NCBI RefSeq assembly: GCF_001598475.1
Contig: NZ_BCZA01000002.1
Location: 62,001-126,000 of the forward strand
Direction: 5' to 3'
DNA length: 64,000 bases
Origin: Pantoea agglomerans NBRC 102470
GTDB lineage: Bacteria; Pseudomonadota; Gammaproteobacteria; Enterobacterales; Enterobacteriaceae
The notes below the pieces were generated by a model. That model made no database searches. It saw only the letters and a list, made by a program, of their open reading frames with translations, and was not told where the DNA came from. Shown one piece after another: positions 1 through 8,786 of the stretch (position 1 is the first letter of the stretch; each line of letters begins with the position of its first letter). The position numbers and the translations under genes were made by a program.

Positions 1-94
1 TAATCCGCAGGCTGAAGCTGATGAAAGCCGCAACAAAGCGCGCGCCGTACTGCGCGCTATCGCGACTGCCCATCACTGCAAGGAGATCTTCTGA
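1..94 (+). CDS. trpE: Anthranilate synthase component I, C-terminal end (partial)
   Basis: Only the last 30 codons are inside the window, read from base 2 to a TGA at 92-94. The peptide contains [19 protein letters not shown], which matches the end of enterobacterial TrpE, the chorismate-binding subunit that forms anthranilate with the glutamine amidotransferase encoded next. The stop codon shares its final A with the trpG ATG, so the two subunits are translationally coupled, as expected for an equimolar complex. The leader peptide, attenuator and promoter lie upstream and cannot be judged. Confidence 0.93.
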   Translation, partial: NPQAEADESRNKARAVLRAIATAHHCKEIF

Positions 95-675
95 TGGCCG
101 ATATTCTGCTGCTCGATAACATCGACTCTTTTACCTATAACCTGGTTGATCAGCTGCGGACCTTTGGTCACAACGTGGTGATTTACCGCAACAATCTGCC
201 TGCCGAACTGCTTATTGAACAGCTGCAGCGGATGGAGAACCCGGTGCTGATGCTCTCTCCCGGTCCCGGCGCGCCAAAAGATGCTGGCTGTATGCCGGAG
301 CTGCTGCGGGTGCTGCGCGGTCGTCTGCCAATTATCGGTATCTGTCTGGGTCACCAGGCGATTGTCGAAGCTTATGGCGGCCATGTGGGCCAGGCAGGCG
401 AGATCCTGCACGGCAAAGCCTCTTCAATCGACCATGACGGCGAGGCGATGTTTGCCGGTCTGAGCAATCCGCTGCCGGTGGCGCGCTATCACTCGCTGGT
501 GGGCAGCAACACGCCGGAAGAGCTGACGGTGAACGCCAGTTACAACGGGATGGTGATGGCCGTTCGCCATGAAACCGATCGCGTATGCGGGTTTCAGTTC
601 CATCCTGAATCGATTTTGACTTCTCAGGGCGCGCGCCTGCTTGAGCAGACGCTGGCCTGGGCGCTGGCGAAGTAA
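94..675 (+). CDS. trpG: Anthranilate synthase component II (glutamine amidotransferase)
   Basis: A 193-aa class I glutamine amidotransferase that supplies ammonia to TrpE for anthranilate synthesis. Visible motifs are the oxyanion segment LSPGPGAP near residue 55, the nucleophile motif GICLGHQ near residue 84, and the His-Glu pair in FHPES near residue 170. In E. coli this domain is fused to the phosphoribosyltransferase as one TrpGD protein. Here it stops at 675, and an independent gene follows 14 bases later with its own Shine-Dalgarno sequence (CAGGGAGAA). The start is fixed by the one-base overlap with the trpE stop. Confidence 0.97.
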   Translation: MADILLLDNIDSFTYNLVDQLRTFGHNVVIYRNNLPAELLIEQLQRMENPVLMLSPGPGAPKDAGCMPELLRVLRGRLPIIGICLGHQAIVEAYGGHVGQAGEILHGKASSIDHDGEAMFAGLSNPLPVARYHSLVGSNTPEELTVNASYNGMVMAVRHETDRVCGFQFHPESILTSQGARLLEQTLAWALAK

Positions 676-689
676 CAGGGAGAATAAAC

Positions 690-1688
690 ATGCAACAGAC
701 ACTGGAAAAACTTTACCAGGCGCAGACGCTGAATCAGGCTGAGAGTCATCAGCTGTTCAGCGCCATCATTACCGGACAGCTGGAGCCAACGCAGCTCGCT
801 GCCGCGCTGATCGCCATGAAGGTGCGCGGTGAAACGCCGGAAGAGATCGCCGGAGCCGCCACCGCGCTGCTGGAAGATGCCAAACCTTTTCCCCGCCCTG
901 ATTATGCGTTTGCCGACATTGTGGGCACCGGCGGCGATGGCAGTAACAGCATTAATATCTCGACTGCCAGCGCCTTTGTCGCTGCGACCTGCGGTCTGAA
1001 AGTGGCGAAGCACGGCAACCGCAGCGTCTCCAGCAAATCGGGCTCCTCCGATCTGCTGGCCGCCTTTGGCATCAATCTCGATATGCCCGCTGACCGGGCG
1101 CGCCAGGCGCTGGACGATCTGAATGTCTGCTTCCTGTTTGCGCCGCAGTATCACACCGGTTTTCGCCACGCGATGCCGGTCCGCCAGCAGCTTAAGACCC
1201 GTACGCTGTTTAACGTGCTGGGCCCGCTGATCAATCCGGCACGCCCGCCACTGGCGGTGATTGGCGTCTACAGCCCGGAACTGGTGATGCCGATTGCCCA
1301 GACGCTGAAAGTGCTGGGTTATCAGCGCGCGGCGGTGGTTCACGGTGGCGGAATGGATGAGGTGGCGCTGCACGACGTGACTCATGTGGCCGAACTGCGT
1401 GAAGGTGAAATTACGCGCTATCAGCTCTCGCCAGAGGACTTTGGTTTTGGCTTCCATCCCAAAGAGGCGCTGGCGGGCGGCACGCCGGAAGAAAATCGTG
1501 ACATTCTGACCTCTTTACTCCAGGGTAATGGCCAGCAGGCCCATGAGGAGGCCGTCGCCGTCAACGTGGCGATGTTGCTTAAAGTATTCGGTCAGGAAGA
1601 TCTGCGTGAAAACGCACAGCAGGCGCTTAACGCCATCCGCAGCGGACAGGCTTATGAGCGTGTCGTCGCACTGGCAGCAAGAGGATAA
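690..1688 (+). CDS. trpD: Anthranilate phosphoribosyltransferase
   Basis: A 332-aa free-standing TrpD that transfers the phosphoribosyl group of PRPP to anthranilate, the second tryptophan-specific step. The PRPP and substrate loop is seen as [18 protein letters not shown] near residues 78-95, followed by [17 protein letters not shown] near 106-122 and [14 protein letters not shown] near 174. Length matches stand-alone TrpD enzymes. The GGGAGAATAAAC sequence just before the ATG supports the start. The gene ends two bases before trpCF, typical of a tight biosynthetic operon. Confidence 0.97.
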   Translation: MQQTLEKLYQAQTLNQAESHQLFSAIITGQLEPTQLAAALIAMKVRGETPEEIAGAATALLEDAKPFPRPDYAFADIVGTGGDGSNSINISTASAFVAATCGLKVAKHGNRSVSSKSGSSDLLAAFGINLDMPADRARQALDDLNVCFLFAPQYHTGFRHAMPVRQQLKTRTLFNVLGPLINPARPPLAVIGVYSPELVMPIAQTLKVLGYQRAAVVHGGGMDEVALHDVTHVAELREGEITRYQLSPEDFGFGFHPKEALAGGTPEENRDILTSLLQGNGQQAHEEAVAVNVAMLLKVFGQEDLRENAQQALNAIRSGQAYERVVALAARG

Positions 1689-1690
1689 TC

Positions 1691-3052
1691 ATGAAAGGCA
1701 CCGTGTTAGAAAAAATTGTTCAGGACAAAGCGATTTGGGTTGAAGCCCGTCAGCAGCAGCAGCCTCTCTCTACCTTTCAGAACAGCATTGAACCCGCCAG
1801 CCGTCATTTCTACGACGCGCTGCAGGGTGCAAGAACCGCGTTTATCCTGGAGTGTAAAAAGGCCTCTCCCTCGAAAGGCATTATTCGTGAGGATTTCGAT
1901 CCAGCCGCCATTGCCGGAGTCTACCGCCACTACGCTTCCGCGGTGTCTGTGCTGACCGATGAGAAATATTTTCAGGGCGACTTCGCCTTTCTGCCGATTG
2001 TCAGCGCGGCCATCACCCAGCCGGTGCTGTGCAAAGATTTTATCATCGACCCCTATCAGATCTATCTGGCACGTTACTACCAGGCGGATGCGATTCTGCT
2101 GATGCTGTCAGTGCTGGATGATGAGCAGTATCGTCAGCTGGCCGCTGTGGCGCACAGCCTGAAGATGGGCATTCTGACTGAAGTGAGTAATGAAGAGGAA
2201 CTGGAGCGGGCTATCGCGCTGCAGGCCAAAGTCGTGGGTATCAACAACCGCGATCTGCGTGACCTCTCTATCGATCTTAACCGCACCCGTCAGCTGGCAC
2301 CGCGCCTGTCACACGGCGTCACGGTAATCAGCGAATCAGGCATTAACAGCTATGCCGATATTCGCGAGCTGAGCCATTTTGCCAACGGCTTCCTGATTGG
2401 TTCTGCACTGATGGAAGAAGCCGACCTGACCGCAGCGGTGCGTCGGGTCACGCTGGGCAGCAATAAAGTGTGCGGCCTGACCCGTGCCGAAGATGCGCGC
2501 GCCGCCTATGAAGCCGGGGCAATCTATGGTGGGCTGATCTTCGCGGAAGGTTCCCCGCGCCAGATTGACACCGCTACGGCGCAGACCGTTATCGCTGCGG
2601 CCCCGCTGCGCTACGTCGGCGTGTTCCGCAATGCCGCTATGAGTGACATTGTCACGCAAGCCGGTGCGCTTTCTCTCTCTGCGGTGCAGCTGCATGGCAA
2701 CGAGACGCCGGCGTTTGTGGCTGAACTGCGTGCGGCTCTGCCAGCAGAGATTCAAATCTGGAAGGCGTTGCGCATTGAAGGCACCTTGCCGGCGCGCGAC
2801 TGGCCTCATGTTGACCGTTATGTGTTTGATAATGGCGACGGTGGAACCGGACAGCGTTTCGACTGGTCGCTGTTGCAGGGACAGACGCTCAACAATGTTC
2901 TGCTGGCCGGTGGCCTGAGCGCGGATAACTGTGTTGAAGCCGCGCAGCTCGGCTGTGCCGGCCTGGACTTCAACTCTGGCGTGGAAAGCGCGCCTGGCAT
3001 CAAAGATGCCCGTAAAATTGCCGCTGTGTTTCAGACACTGCGAGCCTACTGA
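1691..3052 (+). CDS. trpC: Bifunctional indole-3-glycerol-phosphate synthase / phosphoribosylanthranilate isomerase
   Basis: A 453-aa fusion of two TIM barrels, often written trpCF. The N-terminal half (about residues 1-255) is indole-glycerol-phosphate synthase, with the catalytic lysine segment ILECKKASPSKG near residue 54 and VLCKDFIIDPYQIYLAR. The C-terminal half begins around KVCGLTRAEDA and is the isomerase TrpF, ending with LLAGGLSADNC and DFNSGVESAPGIKD. It carries out steps three and four of tryptophan synthesis. The fusion is the normal enterobacterial arrangement. GAGGATAATC precedes the ATG. Confidence 0.97.
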   Translation: MKGTVLEKIVQDKAIWVEARQQQQPLSTFQNSIEPASRHFYDALQGARTAFILECKKASPSKGIIREDFDPAAIAGVYRHYASAVSVLTDEKYFQGDFAFLPIVSAAITQPVLCKDFIIDPYQIYLARYYQADAILLMLSVLDDEQYRQLAAVAHSLKMGILTEVSNEEELERAIALQAKVVGINNRDLRDLSIDLNRTRQLAPRLSHGVTVISESGINSYADIRELSHFANGFLIGSALMEEADLTAAVRRVTLGSNKVCGLTRAEDARAAYEAGAIYGGLIFAEGSPRQIDTATAQTVIAAAPLRYVGVFRNAAMSDIVTQAGALSLSAVQLHGNETPAFVAELRAALPAEIQIWKALRIEGTLPARDWPHVDRYVFDNGDGGTGQRFDWSLLQGQTLNNVLLAGGLSADNCVEAAQLGCAGLDFNSGVESAPGIKDARKIAAVFQTLRAY

Positions 3053-3098
3053 TTTGCCTGGCCTGCTCAACGGCGGGCCCGAGAAAGGAAGATAAAAA

Positions 3099-4289
3099 AT
3101 GACGTTACTTAATCCCTACTTTGGCGAATTTGGCGGAATGTATGTTCCGCAAATCCTGATGCCAGCCCTGCGCCAGCTGGAACAGGCGTTTGTCGACGCC
3201 CAGAAAGATCCTGAGTTTCAGGCCGAGTTTACCGACCTGCTGAAGAACTATGCGGGTCGGCCTACCGCCCTGACGCTGTGCAAAAACCTGACTAAAGGCA
3301 CCAAAACCCGCCTCTATCTTAAGCGTGAAGATCTGCTGCACGGTGGCGCGCACAAGACCAACCAGGTGCTGGGTCAGGCGTTGTTAGCCAAACGCATGGG
3401 CAAAAACGAAATTATTGCCGAAACCGGTGCGGGTCAGCACGGCGTAGCTTCAGCGCTGGCCTGTGCGCTGCTGGGCATGAAATGCCGCATCTATATGGGC
3501 GCAAAAGATGTGGAGCGTCAGTCACCCAACGTCTTCCGTATGCGTCTGATGGGCGCAGAAGTGATCCCGGTGCACAGCGGCTCCGCCACGCTGAAAGATG
3601 CCTGTAATGAAGCGCTGCGTGACTGGTCTGGCAGCTACGAGACATCACACTATATGCTCGGCACCGCGGCGGGTCCGCATCCCTTCCCGACGATTGTGCG
3701 TGAGTTCCAGCGCATGATTGGCGAAGAGACTAAAAAGCAGATTCTGGAAAGAGAGGGTCGCCTGCCCGATGCGATCCTCGCCTGTGTGGGCGGCGGCTCC
3801 AACGCCATCGGCATGTTTGCCGACTTTATCGATGAGACCAGCGTGAAGCTGATCGGCGTAGAGCCTGCGGGCCACGGCATTGAGACCGGCGAGCATGGCG
3901 CGCCGCTCAAGCACGGTCGCGTCGGCATCTACTTCGGTATGAAATCGCCGATGATGCAGACCCATGATGGCCAGATTGAGGAGTCTTACTCGATCTCTGC
4001 CGGCCTCGACTTCCCGTCGGTAGGCCCGCAGCATGCGCACCTGAACAGCATCGGTCGTGCGGAATATGTCTCCATCACCGATAACGAAGCGCTGGCCGCC
4101 TTTAAACAGCTCTGTCGCGATGAAGGTATCATTCCGGCGCTGGAGTCATCCCACGCCCTGGCGCACGCCATGAAGATGATTCAGGCCGAGCCGGAAAAAG
4201 AGCAGTTGATTGTGGTCAACCTCTCTGGCCGCGGCGACAAAGATATTTTCACCGTTCATGACATTTTGACAGCGCAGGGAGAAATCTGA
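3099..4289 (+). CDS. trpB: Tryptophan synthase beta chain
   Basis: A 396-aa PLP enzyme that condenses indole with serine. The PLP lysine motif [20 protein letters not shown] is visible near residues 79-98, and the phosphate-binding loop [10 protein letters not shown] near 233. [11 protein letters not shown] and [16 protein letters not shown] are also characteristic. A strong AAAGGAAGATAAAAA ribosome-binding site precedes the ATG after a 46-base gap from trpCF, the largest spacing in the operon. The TGA overlaps the trpA ATG by one base, so the two chains of the alpha2-beta2 complex are coupled. Confidence 0.98.
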   Translation: MTLLNPYFGEFGGMYVPQILMPALRQLEQAFVDAQKDPEFQAEFTDLLKNYAGRPTALTLCKNLTKGTKTRLYLKREDLLHGGAHKTNQVLGQALLAKRMGKNEIIAETGAGQHGVASALACALLGMKCRIYMGAKDVERQSPNVFRMRLMGAEVIPVHSGSATLKDACNEALRDWSGSYETSHYMLGTAAGPHPFPTIVREFQRMIGEETKKQILEREGRLPDAILACVGGGSNAIGMFADFIDETSVKLIGVEPAGHGIETGEHGAPLKHGRVGIYFGMKSPMMQTHDGQIEESYSISAGLDFPSVGPQHAHLNSIGRAEYVSITDNEALAAFKQLCRDEGIIPALESSHALAHAMKMIQAEPEKEQLIVVNLSGRGDKDIFTVHDILTAQGEI

Positions 4290-5092
4290 TGGAACGTTAC
4301 AATCAACTGTTTACGCGTCTGTCAGCGAATAACGAAGGGGCTTTCGTTCCTTTTGTTACGCTGGGCGATCCGTCACCGGAGCTTTCACTGCGTGTAATTG
4401 ATGCCCTGGTTGAAGGAGGCGCGGATGCACTGGAGCTGGGTATTCCCTTCTCCGATCCCCTTGCAGATGGCCCGACCATCCAGAATGCGACGTTACGCGC
4501 CTTTGCGGCGGGCACCAACACCAGCCAATGCTTTGAAATGCTGGCCACTATCCGCCGTAAGTATCCGGATCTGCCGATTGGATTGCTGATGTACGCCAAT
4601 CTGGTCTTCACCAACGGTGTGGATGAGTTCTATGCCCGTTGTGCAGAGGCGGGTGTGGATTCGGTGCTGGTGGCGGATGTGCCCGTTGAAGAGTCCGCGC
4701 CCTTCCGTCAGGCGGCGCTGCGTCATGGCATAGCACCCATCTTCATCTGTCCGCCTAACGCCAGCGATGAGCTGCTGCGCGAGATCGCTTCACACGGACG
4801 GGGTTACACCTACCTGCTGTCGCGCGCGGGCGTGACCGGTGCTGAAAACCGCGCCAGCCTGCCGTTGCAGCATCTGATCGACAAGCTGCGTGAATACCAT
4901 GCAGCCCCGCCGCTGCAGGGCTTTGGTATCTCTGAGCCTGAACAGGTTAAGGAAGCGATCGCCGCGGGCGCTGCGGGCGCGATCTCCGGCTCTGCGATTG
5001 TCAGAATCATCGAAAAACATCATTCAGAGCCTGAGGTGATGCTGAGCGAGCTGAAGAACTTTGTCAGCCGTCTTAAAGCCGCCAGCCGTTAA
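4289..5092 (+). CDS. trpA: Tryptophan synthase alpha chain
   Basis: A 267-aa TIM-barrel lyase that splits indole-3-glycerol phosphate and channels indole to TrpB. Signatures include [12 protein letters not shown] near residue 22, [20 protein letters not shown] near 48-67 with the catalytic Glu and Asp, and [20 protein letters not shown] near 211, the phosphate site. It is the last gene of the operon: a perfect hairpin terminator begins ten bases past its stop. Confidence 0.98.
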   Translation: MERYNQLFTRLSANNEGAFVPFVTLGDPSPELSLRVIDALVEGGADALELGIPFSDPLADGPTIQNATLRAFAAGTNTSQCFEMLATIRRKYPDLPIGLLMYANLVFTNGVDEFYARCAEAGVDSVLVADVPVEESAPFRQAALRHGIAPIFICPPNASDELLREIASHGRGYTYLLSRAGVTGAENRASLPLQHLIDKLREYHAAPPLQGFGISEPEQVKEAIAAGAAGAISGSAIVRIIEKHHSEPEVMLSELKNFVSRLKAASR

Positions 5093-5101
5093 TCCTGCCA
5101 G

Positions 5102-5145
5102 CATGCCTTATCGCGCGATAAGGCATGATTTGTTTCCTTTTTTTT
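5102..5145 (+). terminator. Terminator of the trp operon
   Basis: A perfect 13-bp inverted repeat, CATGCCTTATCGC with GCGATAAGGCATG (5102-5127), is followed within ten bases by a run of eight T (5138-5145). It lies directly after trpA and should end trp transcription. The arms meet with no spacer, so a few central bases must open to form the loop. Confidence 0.85.
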
Positions 5146-5241
5146 CATTCCCCCATTTGCCCTTTTTGCAAAATCTGCACCACAATGACAATGCGCCGTT
5201 ACGGTAACGTCGCATCCATTTTGTGACAGGGAGAGAAAGCA

Positions 5242-5556
5242 ATGAAATTCGTTAAACTGCTGACAGGTGCTGTACTGGCGGGCGTGGTTGCGCTGACACT
5301 GAGCGCCTGTGCGCCAACCGCAACCAAAGAGGGAACCGGTGGCTATATTGATGACACCGTGGTGACCACAAAAGTTAAAGGTGAACTGCTGAAAGATGAC
5401 TCGCTGAAATCAACTGAAATCAACGTAGAAACCTTCAAAGGTAAAGTTCAGCTGAGCGGTTTTGTTTCATCACCACAGATGGCTAACCGTGCCGTTCAGG
5501 TTACGCGCAGCGTGGCGGGCGTGAAGTCCGTTGTTAACAATATGCAGATCAAATAA
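5242..5556 (+). CDS. BON-domain lipoprotein (OsmY-like)
   Basis: A 104-aa exported lipoprotein. The first 22 residues form a signal peptide (KFVKLLTGAVLAG and following) ending in a lipobox LSAC with Cys23 as the lipidation site. The rest is one BON domain: DDTVVTTKVKGELLKDDSLK, then EINVETFKGKVQLSGFV, ending in RSVAGVKSVVNNMQIK. Family members include OsmY and DolP, usually linked to envelope or osmotic stress, and BON domains are thought to bind phospholipid. The single BON copy and short length match a Pantoea-type small lipoprotein more than OsmY, so I give no symbol. GGGAGAGAAAGCA precedes the ATG; a terminator follows. Confidence 0.85.
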   Translation: MKFVKLLTGAVLAGVVALTLSACAPTATKEGTGGYIDDTVVTTKVKGELLKDDSLKSTEINVETFKGKVQLSGFVSSPQMANRAVQVTRSVAGVKSVVNNMQIK

Positions 5557-5570
5557 CGTCTTAACAGACA

Positions 5571-5602
5571 AAAAAAAGGCCGCTGATTCAGCGGCTTTTT
5601 TA
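5571..5602. terminator. Terminator between the BON lipoprotein gene and ompW, possibly bidirectional
   Basis: Stem GCCGCTG (5579-5585) pairs with CAGCGGC (5589-5595). An A run lies on the left and a T run on the right, so transcripts from both the plus-strand lipoprotein gene and the minus-strand ompW gene meet a hairpin followed by uridines. Confidence 0.85.
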
Positions 5603-5614
5603 TTATCTTTATCC

Positions 5615-6247
5615 TCAGAAACGGTAACCCGCTCCGAAGAAGAAGACCCAGGGATCGATGCGCATATTGATATTCTGCTGCTCGCCACCCGCTTTAAACT
5701 TCACTTCCGTATCAATATCCATGTACCACACGGATGCATTCAGCATCCAGTCACGGTTAATCTGATAATCCAGACCGACCTGACCCGCCACACCCCAGGA
5801 ATCCTTCACGCTGAGATCGGTCAGGCCCGCATCGCGGCCCGTCTGGTTGAAATCGGCATCGTAAAAGGTGGTGTAGTTGATACCTACGCCAACGTAAGGA
5901 CGCGCTTTGCTCTTGCTATCAAAGAAGTAGTACTGCGCCATCAGCGTAGGCGGTAACTGGCGTACCGTTGCCAGTGTTCCGGTCGGGCCCAGGCCCACCT
6001 TGTGACGGAACGGTGTGGCGGCCAGTAATTCGACACCAATGTTGTCCGTTGCCATGTAAGTAAAGGTCAGGCCCAGCTGCGTGTCGTTGGATGCGCTGAA
6101 CTCGCCCATCCCTAACACATTATCGGAACCTTCGGTGGGCCGGACGGTGGCACTACCGGCACGCATAAAGAAGTCGCCTGCTTCGTGGGCCATCGACAGC
6201 TGAGGGAAAGCCAGAGCCAGCAGCATCGCGCATTTTGCCAGTTTCAT
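5615..6247 (-). CDS. ompW: Outer membrane protein OmpW
   Basis: An eight-stranded beta-barrel porin of the OmpW family, 210 aa from the chosen ATG. The signal peptide runs to about residue 20 (MKLAKCAMLLALAFPQLSMA). The mature part shows alternating beta strands such as GVELLAATPFRHKV, PTLMAQYYFF and KARPYVGVGINYT, and ends in the barrel signature FGAGYRF with C-terminal Phe. The codon pair ATG-ATG follows an AAAGGAG site; the second ATG (6247) has the better spacing. OmpW carries small hydrophobic molecules and is induced under oxygen limitation in E. coli; a perfect FNR box lies 124 bases upstream. Confidence 0.95.
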   Translation of the reverse strand: MKLAKCAMLLALAFPQLSMAHEAGDFFMRAGSATVRPTEGSDNVLGMGEFSASNDTQLGLTFTYMATDNIGVELLAATPFRHKVGLGPTGTLATVRQLPPTLMAQYYFFDSKSKARPYVGVGINYTTFYDADFNQTGRDAGLTDLSVKDSWGVAGQVGLDYQINRDWMLNASVWYMDIDTEVKFKAGGEQQNINMRIDPWVFFFGAGYRF

Positions 6248-6370
6248 CATCACTCCTTTGCTTAATGTTAATGTCGCGAACGTCATCGCTTTTTGCTGGC
6301 AAATATTTAACGTGATTTACAGAAAATTGCACTCTGTACCCTTCAGATAAATTACTTAAAAAACAATGAA

Positions 6371-6384
6371 TTGATTTAGATCAA
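6371..6384. promoter_or_regulatory. FNR box upstream of ompW
   Basis: TTGATTTAGATCAA is an exact match to the FNR consensus TTGAT-N4-ATCAA. It lies in the intergenic region, 124 bases upstream of the ompW start and 116 bases upstream of the divergent YkgJ-like gene, so it could serve either. FNR control of ompW is established in E. coli, which favours ompW. Confidence 0.75.
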
Positions 6385-6499
6385 TTTCGGCTCGGGCTGG
6401 CGCAGCAAAATTCCCCTTGCTGAATAATTTCGCCAGGCCTATTTTGCTTATCTTCTCTGGTGATTTTGGTTCGATGCCCTGGGAGGGGCGGGTGATCAA

Positions 6500-6916
6500 A
6501 TGAGTGAAATAACTAACCCTTGTGTCAGCTGTGGCGCCTGCTGCGCCCATTTCCGCGTCTCATTTTACTGGGCCGAAGCCGATGATGCAGGCGGCCCGGT
6601 GCCGACCGCATTAACCGAACCGCTCAGCCTGTTAATGCGCAATATGCGTGGAACGAACGATCGCGCGCCGCGCTGCGTTGCCCTTGAAGGCGACATTGGC
6701 GGCTGTGTCTCCTGCGGAATTTACGAACAACGTCCGACGCCCTGTCGGGAATTTTCGATGTCGGGCGAAGCGGGTATCCACAATGAAGCCTGCGATCGCG
6801 CCCGCGCCCGGTATGGTCTTCCCGCCCTTTTTTCTCCATCTTTACCTGTCATGACAGAAAGTTATGCCGCAGCGGGTGCCCGCGAGCTGTCAGAACATGT
6901 ACAATCGCCGGGTTAA
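6500..6916 (+). CDS. YkgJ-family cysteine-cluster protein
   Basis: A 138-aa cytoplasmic protein with the cysteine cluster of the YkgJ / zinc- or iron-chelating family: [17 protein letters not shown] at residues 8-24, then [17 protein letters not shown] near 73-89. The spacing of eight cysteines suggests a metal or Fe-S site, but no reaction has been assigned to the family. GGGAGGGG lies ahead of the ATG. It is transcribed away from ompW and toward yciC, with a palindrome over its stop codon. YcgN at the right end of the window is a distant relative with a similar cluster. Confidence 0.85.
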   Translation: MSEITNPCVSCGACCAHFRVSFYWAEADDAGGPVPTALTEPLSLLMRNMRGTNDRAPRCVALEGDIGGCVSCGIYEQRPTPCREFSMSGEAGIHNEACDRARARYGLPALFSPSLPVMTESYAAAGARELSEHVQSPG

Positions 6917-6925
6917 TTAACCCGG
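6908..6925. repeat. 18-bp perfect palindrome across the stop of the YkgJ-like gene
   Basis: CCGGGTTAATTAACCCGG is a perfect 18-bp dyad containing the TAA stop (6914-6916), and it sits eight bases before the yciC ribosome-binding site. It has no T run. It could be a protein-binding dyad or an RNA hairpin between the two cistrons; the sequence does not decide. Confidence 0.55.
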
Positions 6926-6943
6926 TTCCTCAAAGGAGTGTAC

Positions 6944-7678
6944 ATGTCTATCACGGCAAGCTCGTTATACCGTGACACAGGAAATTTCGCGCGCCATCAA
7001 CTGGCTACGGTGCTGTTGATGTCGCTGCTGGCCGCTTTTATCACCGTCATGCTGGTGCATGTGCTGACGCCAGGTGCCGATCAGATGGCCCTCCTGCAAC
7101 AGGGTGACGATAGCGCCGGTTCGCTGTTTGAGATGGTGCAGAATATGTCACCGGAACAGCAGCAGGTGCTGCTGCGCGCCTCGGCGGCCAGCACCTTCGC
7201 TGCGCTGATGGGGAACACGCTGCTGCTTGGCGGAATGCTCTATCTGATCCCGATGGTCTCTTCCGGCCAGCGTGTCAGTGCGTTGCGGGCGATTGGTGCT
7301 TCAGCGCCGCTGCTGCCAAAGCTGCTGCTGCTCACCTTCCTGATGACGCTGGTGGCGCAACTGGGCTTTATGGTGCTGGTGGTGCCAGGCATTCTGCTGA
7401 CGATTCTGCTGTCGCTGGCTCCGGTGATGGTGGCCAGTGAGAAGATGGGTGTCTTTGCCGCCATGCGGGCCAGCATGCGGATGGCGTGGAAGAATGTGAA
7501 GCTGATTGCCCCCGCTATTCTGCTCTGGCTGCTGGCCAAAGTGGTGGTGATGCTGTTCTTCTCTTCGCTGACGGTTTTACCGCTGAATGTCTCGTCGGTG
7601 ATTTTCACCGCGGCAGGCAATGTGGTTTCGGCGATGTTGATTATCTATCTTTATCGGCTCTATATGCTGTTACGTTGA
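6944..7678 (+). CDS. yciC: Inner-membrane protein YciC (UPF0259)
   Basis: A 244-aa polytopic membrane protein. Predicted membrane segments include [18 protein letters not shown] near residue 20, [18 protein letters not shown] near 88, and a cluster around [20 protein letters not shown] and [18 protein letters not shown]. It starts [15 protein letters not shown]; the ATG at 6944 is placed five bases after AAAGGAG, better than the GTG at 6938. The family (YciC, UPF0259) has no proven transport activity, although E. coli studies implicate YciB/YciC-type proteins in envelope homeostasis. It is followed by yciB, as in E. coli. Confidence 0.93.
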   Translation: MSITASSLYRDTGNFARHQLATVLLMSLLAAFITVMLVHVLTPGADQMALLQQGDDSAGSLFEMVQNMSPEQQQVLLRASAASTFAALMGNTLLLGGMLYLIPMVSSGQRVSALRAIGASAPLLPKLLLLTFLMTLVAQLGFMVLVVPGILLTILLSLAPVMVASEKMGVFAAMRASMRMAWKNVKLIAPAILLWLLAKVVVMLFFSSLTVLPLNVSSVIFTAAGNVVSAMLIIYLYRLYMLLR

Positions 7679-7729
7679 TTGACGATGTGCCTTCGGGCAC
7701 ATTTGCAGCCAACTCTGAATGGAAAAACT

Positions 7730-8269
7730 ATGAAGCAGCTACTCGACTTTCTTCCCCTGGTGGTCTTTTTCATCTTCTACAAGCTGTATGACATTTTTGT
7801 CGCCTCGGGCGCGCTCATTGTCGCGACCGGTCTGGCGCTGGTTGTCAGCTGGGTGCTCTATCGCAAGCTGGAAAAGATGACGATTTTCACCTTTGTGCTG
7901 GTGGCGGTTTTTGGCACCCTGACGCTGGTGTTCCACAACGATGAGTTCATTAAGTGGAAAGTCACGGTTATCTACAGCCTGTTTGCCGCCGCCCTGCTCT
8001 ACAGCCAGTGGTTTATGGAGCAGACGCTGATTCAGCGCATGCTGGGCAAAGAGCTGCAGCTGCCCGACGCGGTCTGGCGCCGGCTCAACGTTGCCTGGGC
8101 GCTGTTCTTCTTTATCTGCGGCCTGGTAAACATCTATGTCGCCTTTTGGTTATCTCAGGCGTTTTGGGTTAACTTTAAAGTGTTCGGTCTCTCCGGTCTG
8201 ACCTTACTGTTTACCCTGCTCAGCGGGCTTTACATCTGGCGACAGATGCCGCAGCAGGAACAAAAATAA
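7730..8269 (+). CDS. yciB: Inner-membrane septation protein A homologue YciB
   Basis: A 179-aa protein (the family's usual length) with about five membrane segments, starting [20 protein letters not shown]. Other conserved parts are [20 protein letters not shown] and [20 protein letters not shown]. Family members (YciB, IspZ, intracellular septation protein A) act at the inner membrane; E. coli YciB interacts with division and elongation proteins and affects the membrane potential. The longer frame opened by an ATG at 7679 adds an unconserved leader, so I start at 7730. A terminator follows at 8276. Confidence 0.94.
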   Translation: MKQLLDFLPLVVFFIFYKLYDIFVASGALIVATGLALVVSWVLYRKLEKMTIFTFVLVAVFGTLTLVFHNDEFIKWKVTVIYSLFAAALLYSQWFMEQTLIQRMLGKELQLPDAVWRRLNVAWALFFFICGLVNIYVAFWLSQAFWVNFKVFGLSGLTLLFTLLSGLYIWRQMPQQEQK

Positions 8270-8275
8270 TCATCT

Positions 8276-8299
8276 GCCCGGTCCGCCGGGCATTTTTTT
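8276..8299 (+). terminator. Terminator after yciB
   Basis: Stem GCCCGG (8276-8281) pairs with CCGGGC (8286-8291) around the loop TCCG. A run of seven T follows (8293-8299). It separates yciC-yciB from yciA. Confidence 0.85.
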
Positions 8300-8327
8300 A
8301 GCATTCACCTGCATAGAAGTGGAAGCA

Positions 8328-8750
8328 ATGGGCGAAAAACATACATTGCCGAAAGGCGAAATGGTGCTGCGTACGCTCGCCATGCCAGCAGACACCAACG
8401 CCAACGGCGATATTTTTGGTGGCTGGCTGATGTCACAGATGGATATGGGTGGCGCTATCCTGGCGAAAGAGATCGCTGAAGGACGCGTGGTGACGGTTCG
8501 CGTCGACGGCATGTCATTTATGAAGCCCGTCGCGGTGGGCGATGTGGTGAGCTGCCATGCGAGCTGTCTTCGTACCGGCAACAGTTCCATGACGATTAAT
8601 GTGGAAGTGTGGATCAAAAAAGTGTCGTCTGAGCCAATTGGACAAACTTACATTGCGACGGAAGCGGTGTTTATTTATGTGGCGGTCGACAATGAGGGTA
8701 ATTCCCGTCCTCTGCCAGCCGGTCGCGCTAACCAGCAACCCGGCGAATGA
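8328..8750 (+). CDS. yciA: Acyl-CoA thioesterase YciA
   Basis: A 140-aa single hot-dog domain thioesterase. It carries the family motif TLAMPADTNANGDIFGGWLM near residues 14-33, with the catalytic Asp inside NGDIFGGW, and RVVTVRVDGMSFMKPVAVGD near 56. E. coli YciA hydrolyses a wide range of acyl-CoAs in the cytoplasm and is thought to protect the CoA pool. The GTG nine bases upstream (8319) is possible but would add only three residues absent from relatives. Confidence 0.95.
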   Translation: MGEKHTLPKGEMVLRTLAMPADTNANGDIFGGWLMSQMDMGGAILAKEIAEGRVVTVRVDGMSFMKPVAVGDVVSCHASCLRTGNSSMTINVEVWIKKVSSEPIGQTYIATEAVFIYVAVDNEGNSRPLPAGRANQQPGE

Positions 8751-8755
8751 AAAAC

Positions 8756-8780
8756 AGGTCAGGCTGTTTCAGCCTGACCT
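8756..8780. terminator. Bidirectional terminator between yciA and tonB
   Basis: An 11-bp perfect stem, AGGTCAGGCTG (8756-8766) with CAGCCTGACCT (8770-8780), has a TTT loop. It lies between the convergent ends of yciA and tonB. T runs are short on both sides, so it relies on stem strength. Confidence 0.75.
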
Positions 8781-8786
8781 GACGCT

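Noticed and set aside
624..1457. A 277-codon open frame on the minus strand
   Set aside because: It lies fully inside trpD and the end of trpG, and its protein is rich in His, Arg and Gln with no family pattern. It is a shadow of GC-rich codons.
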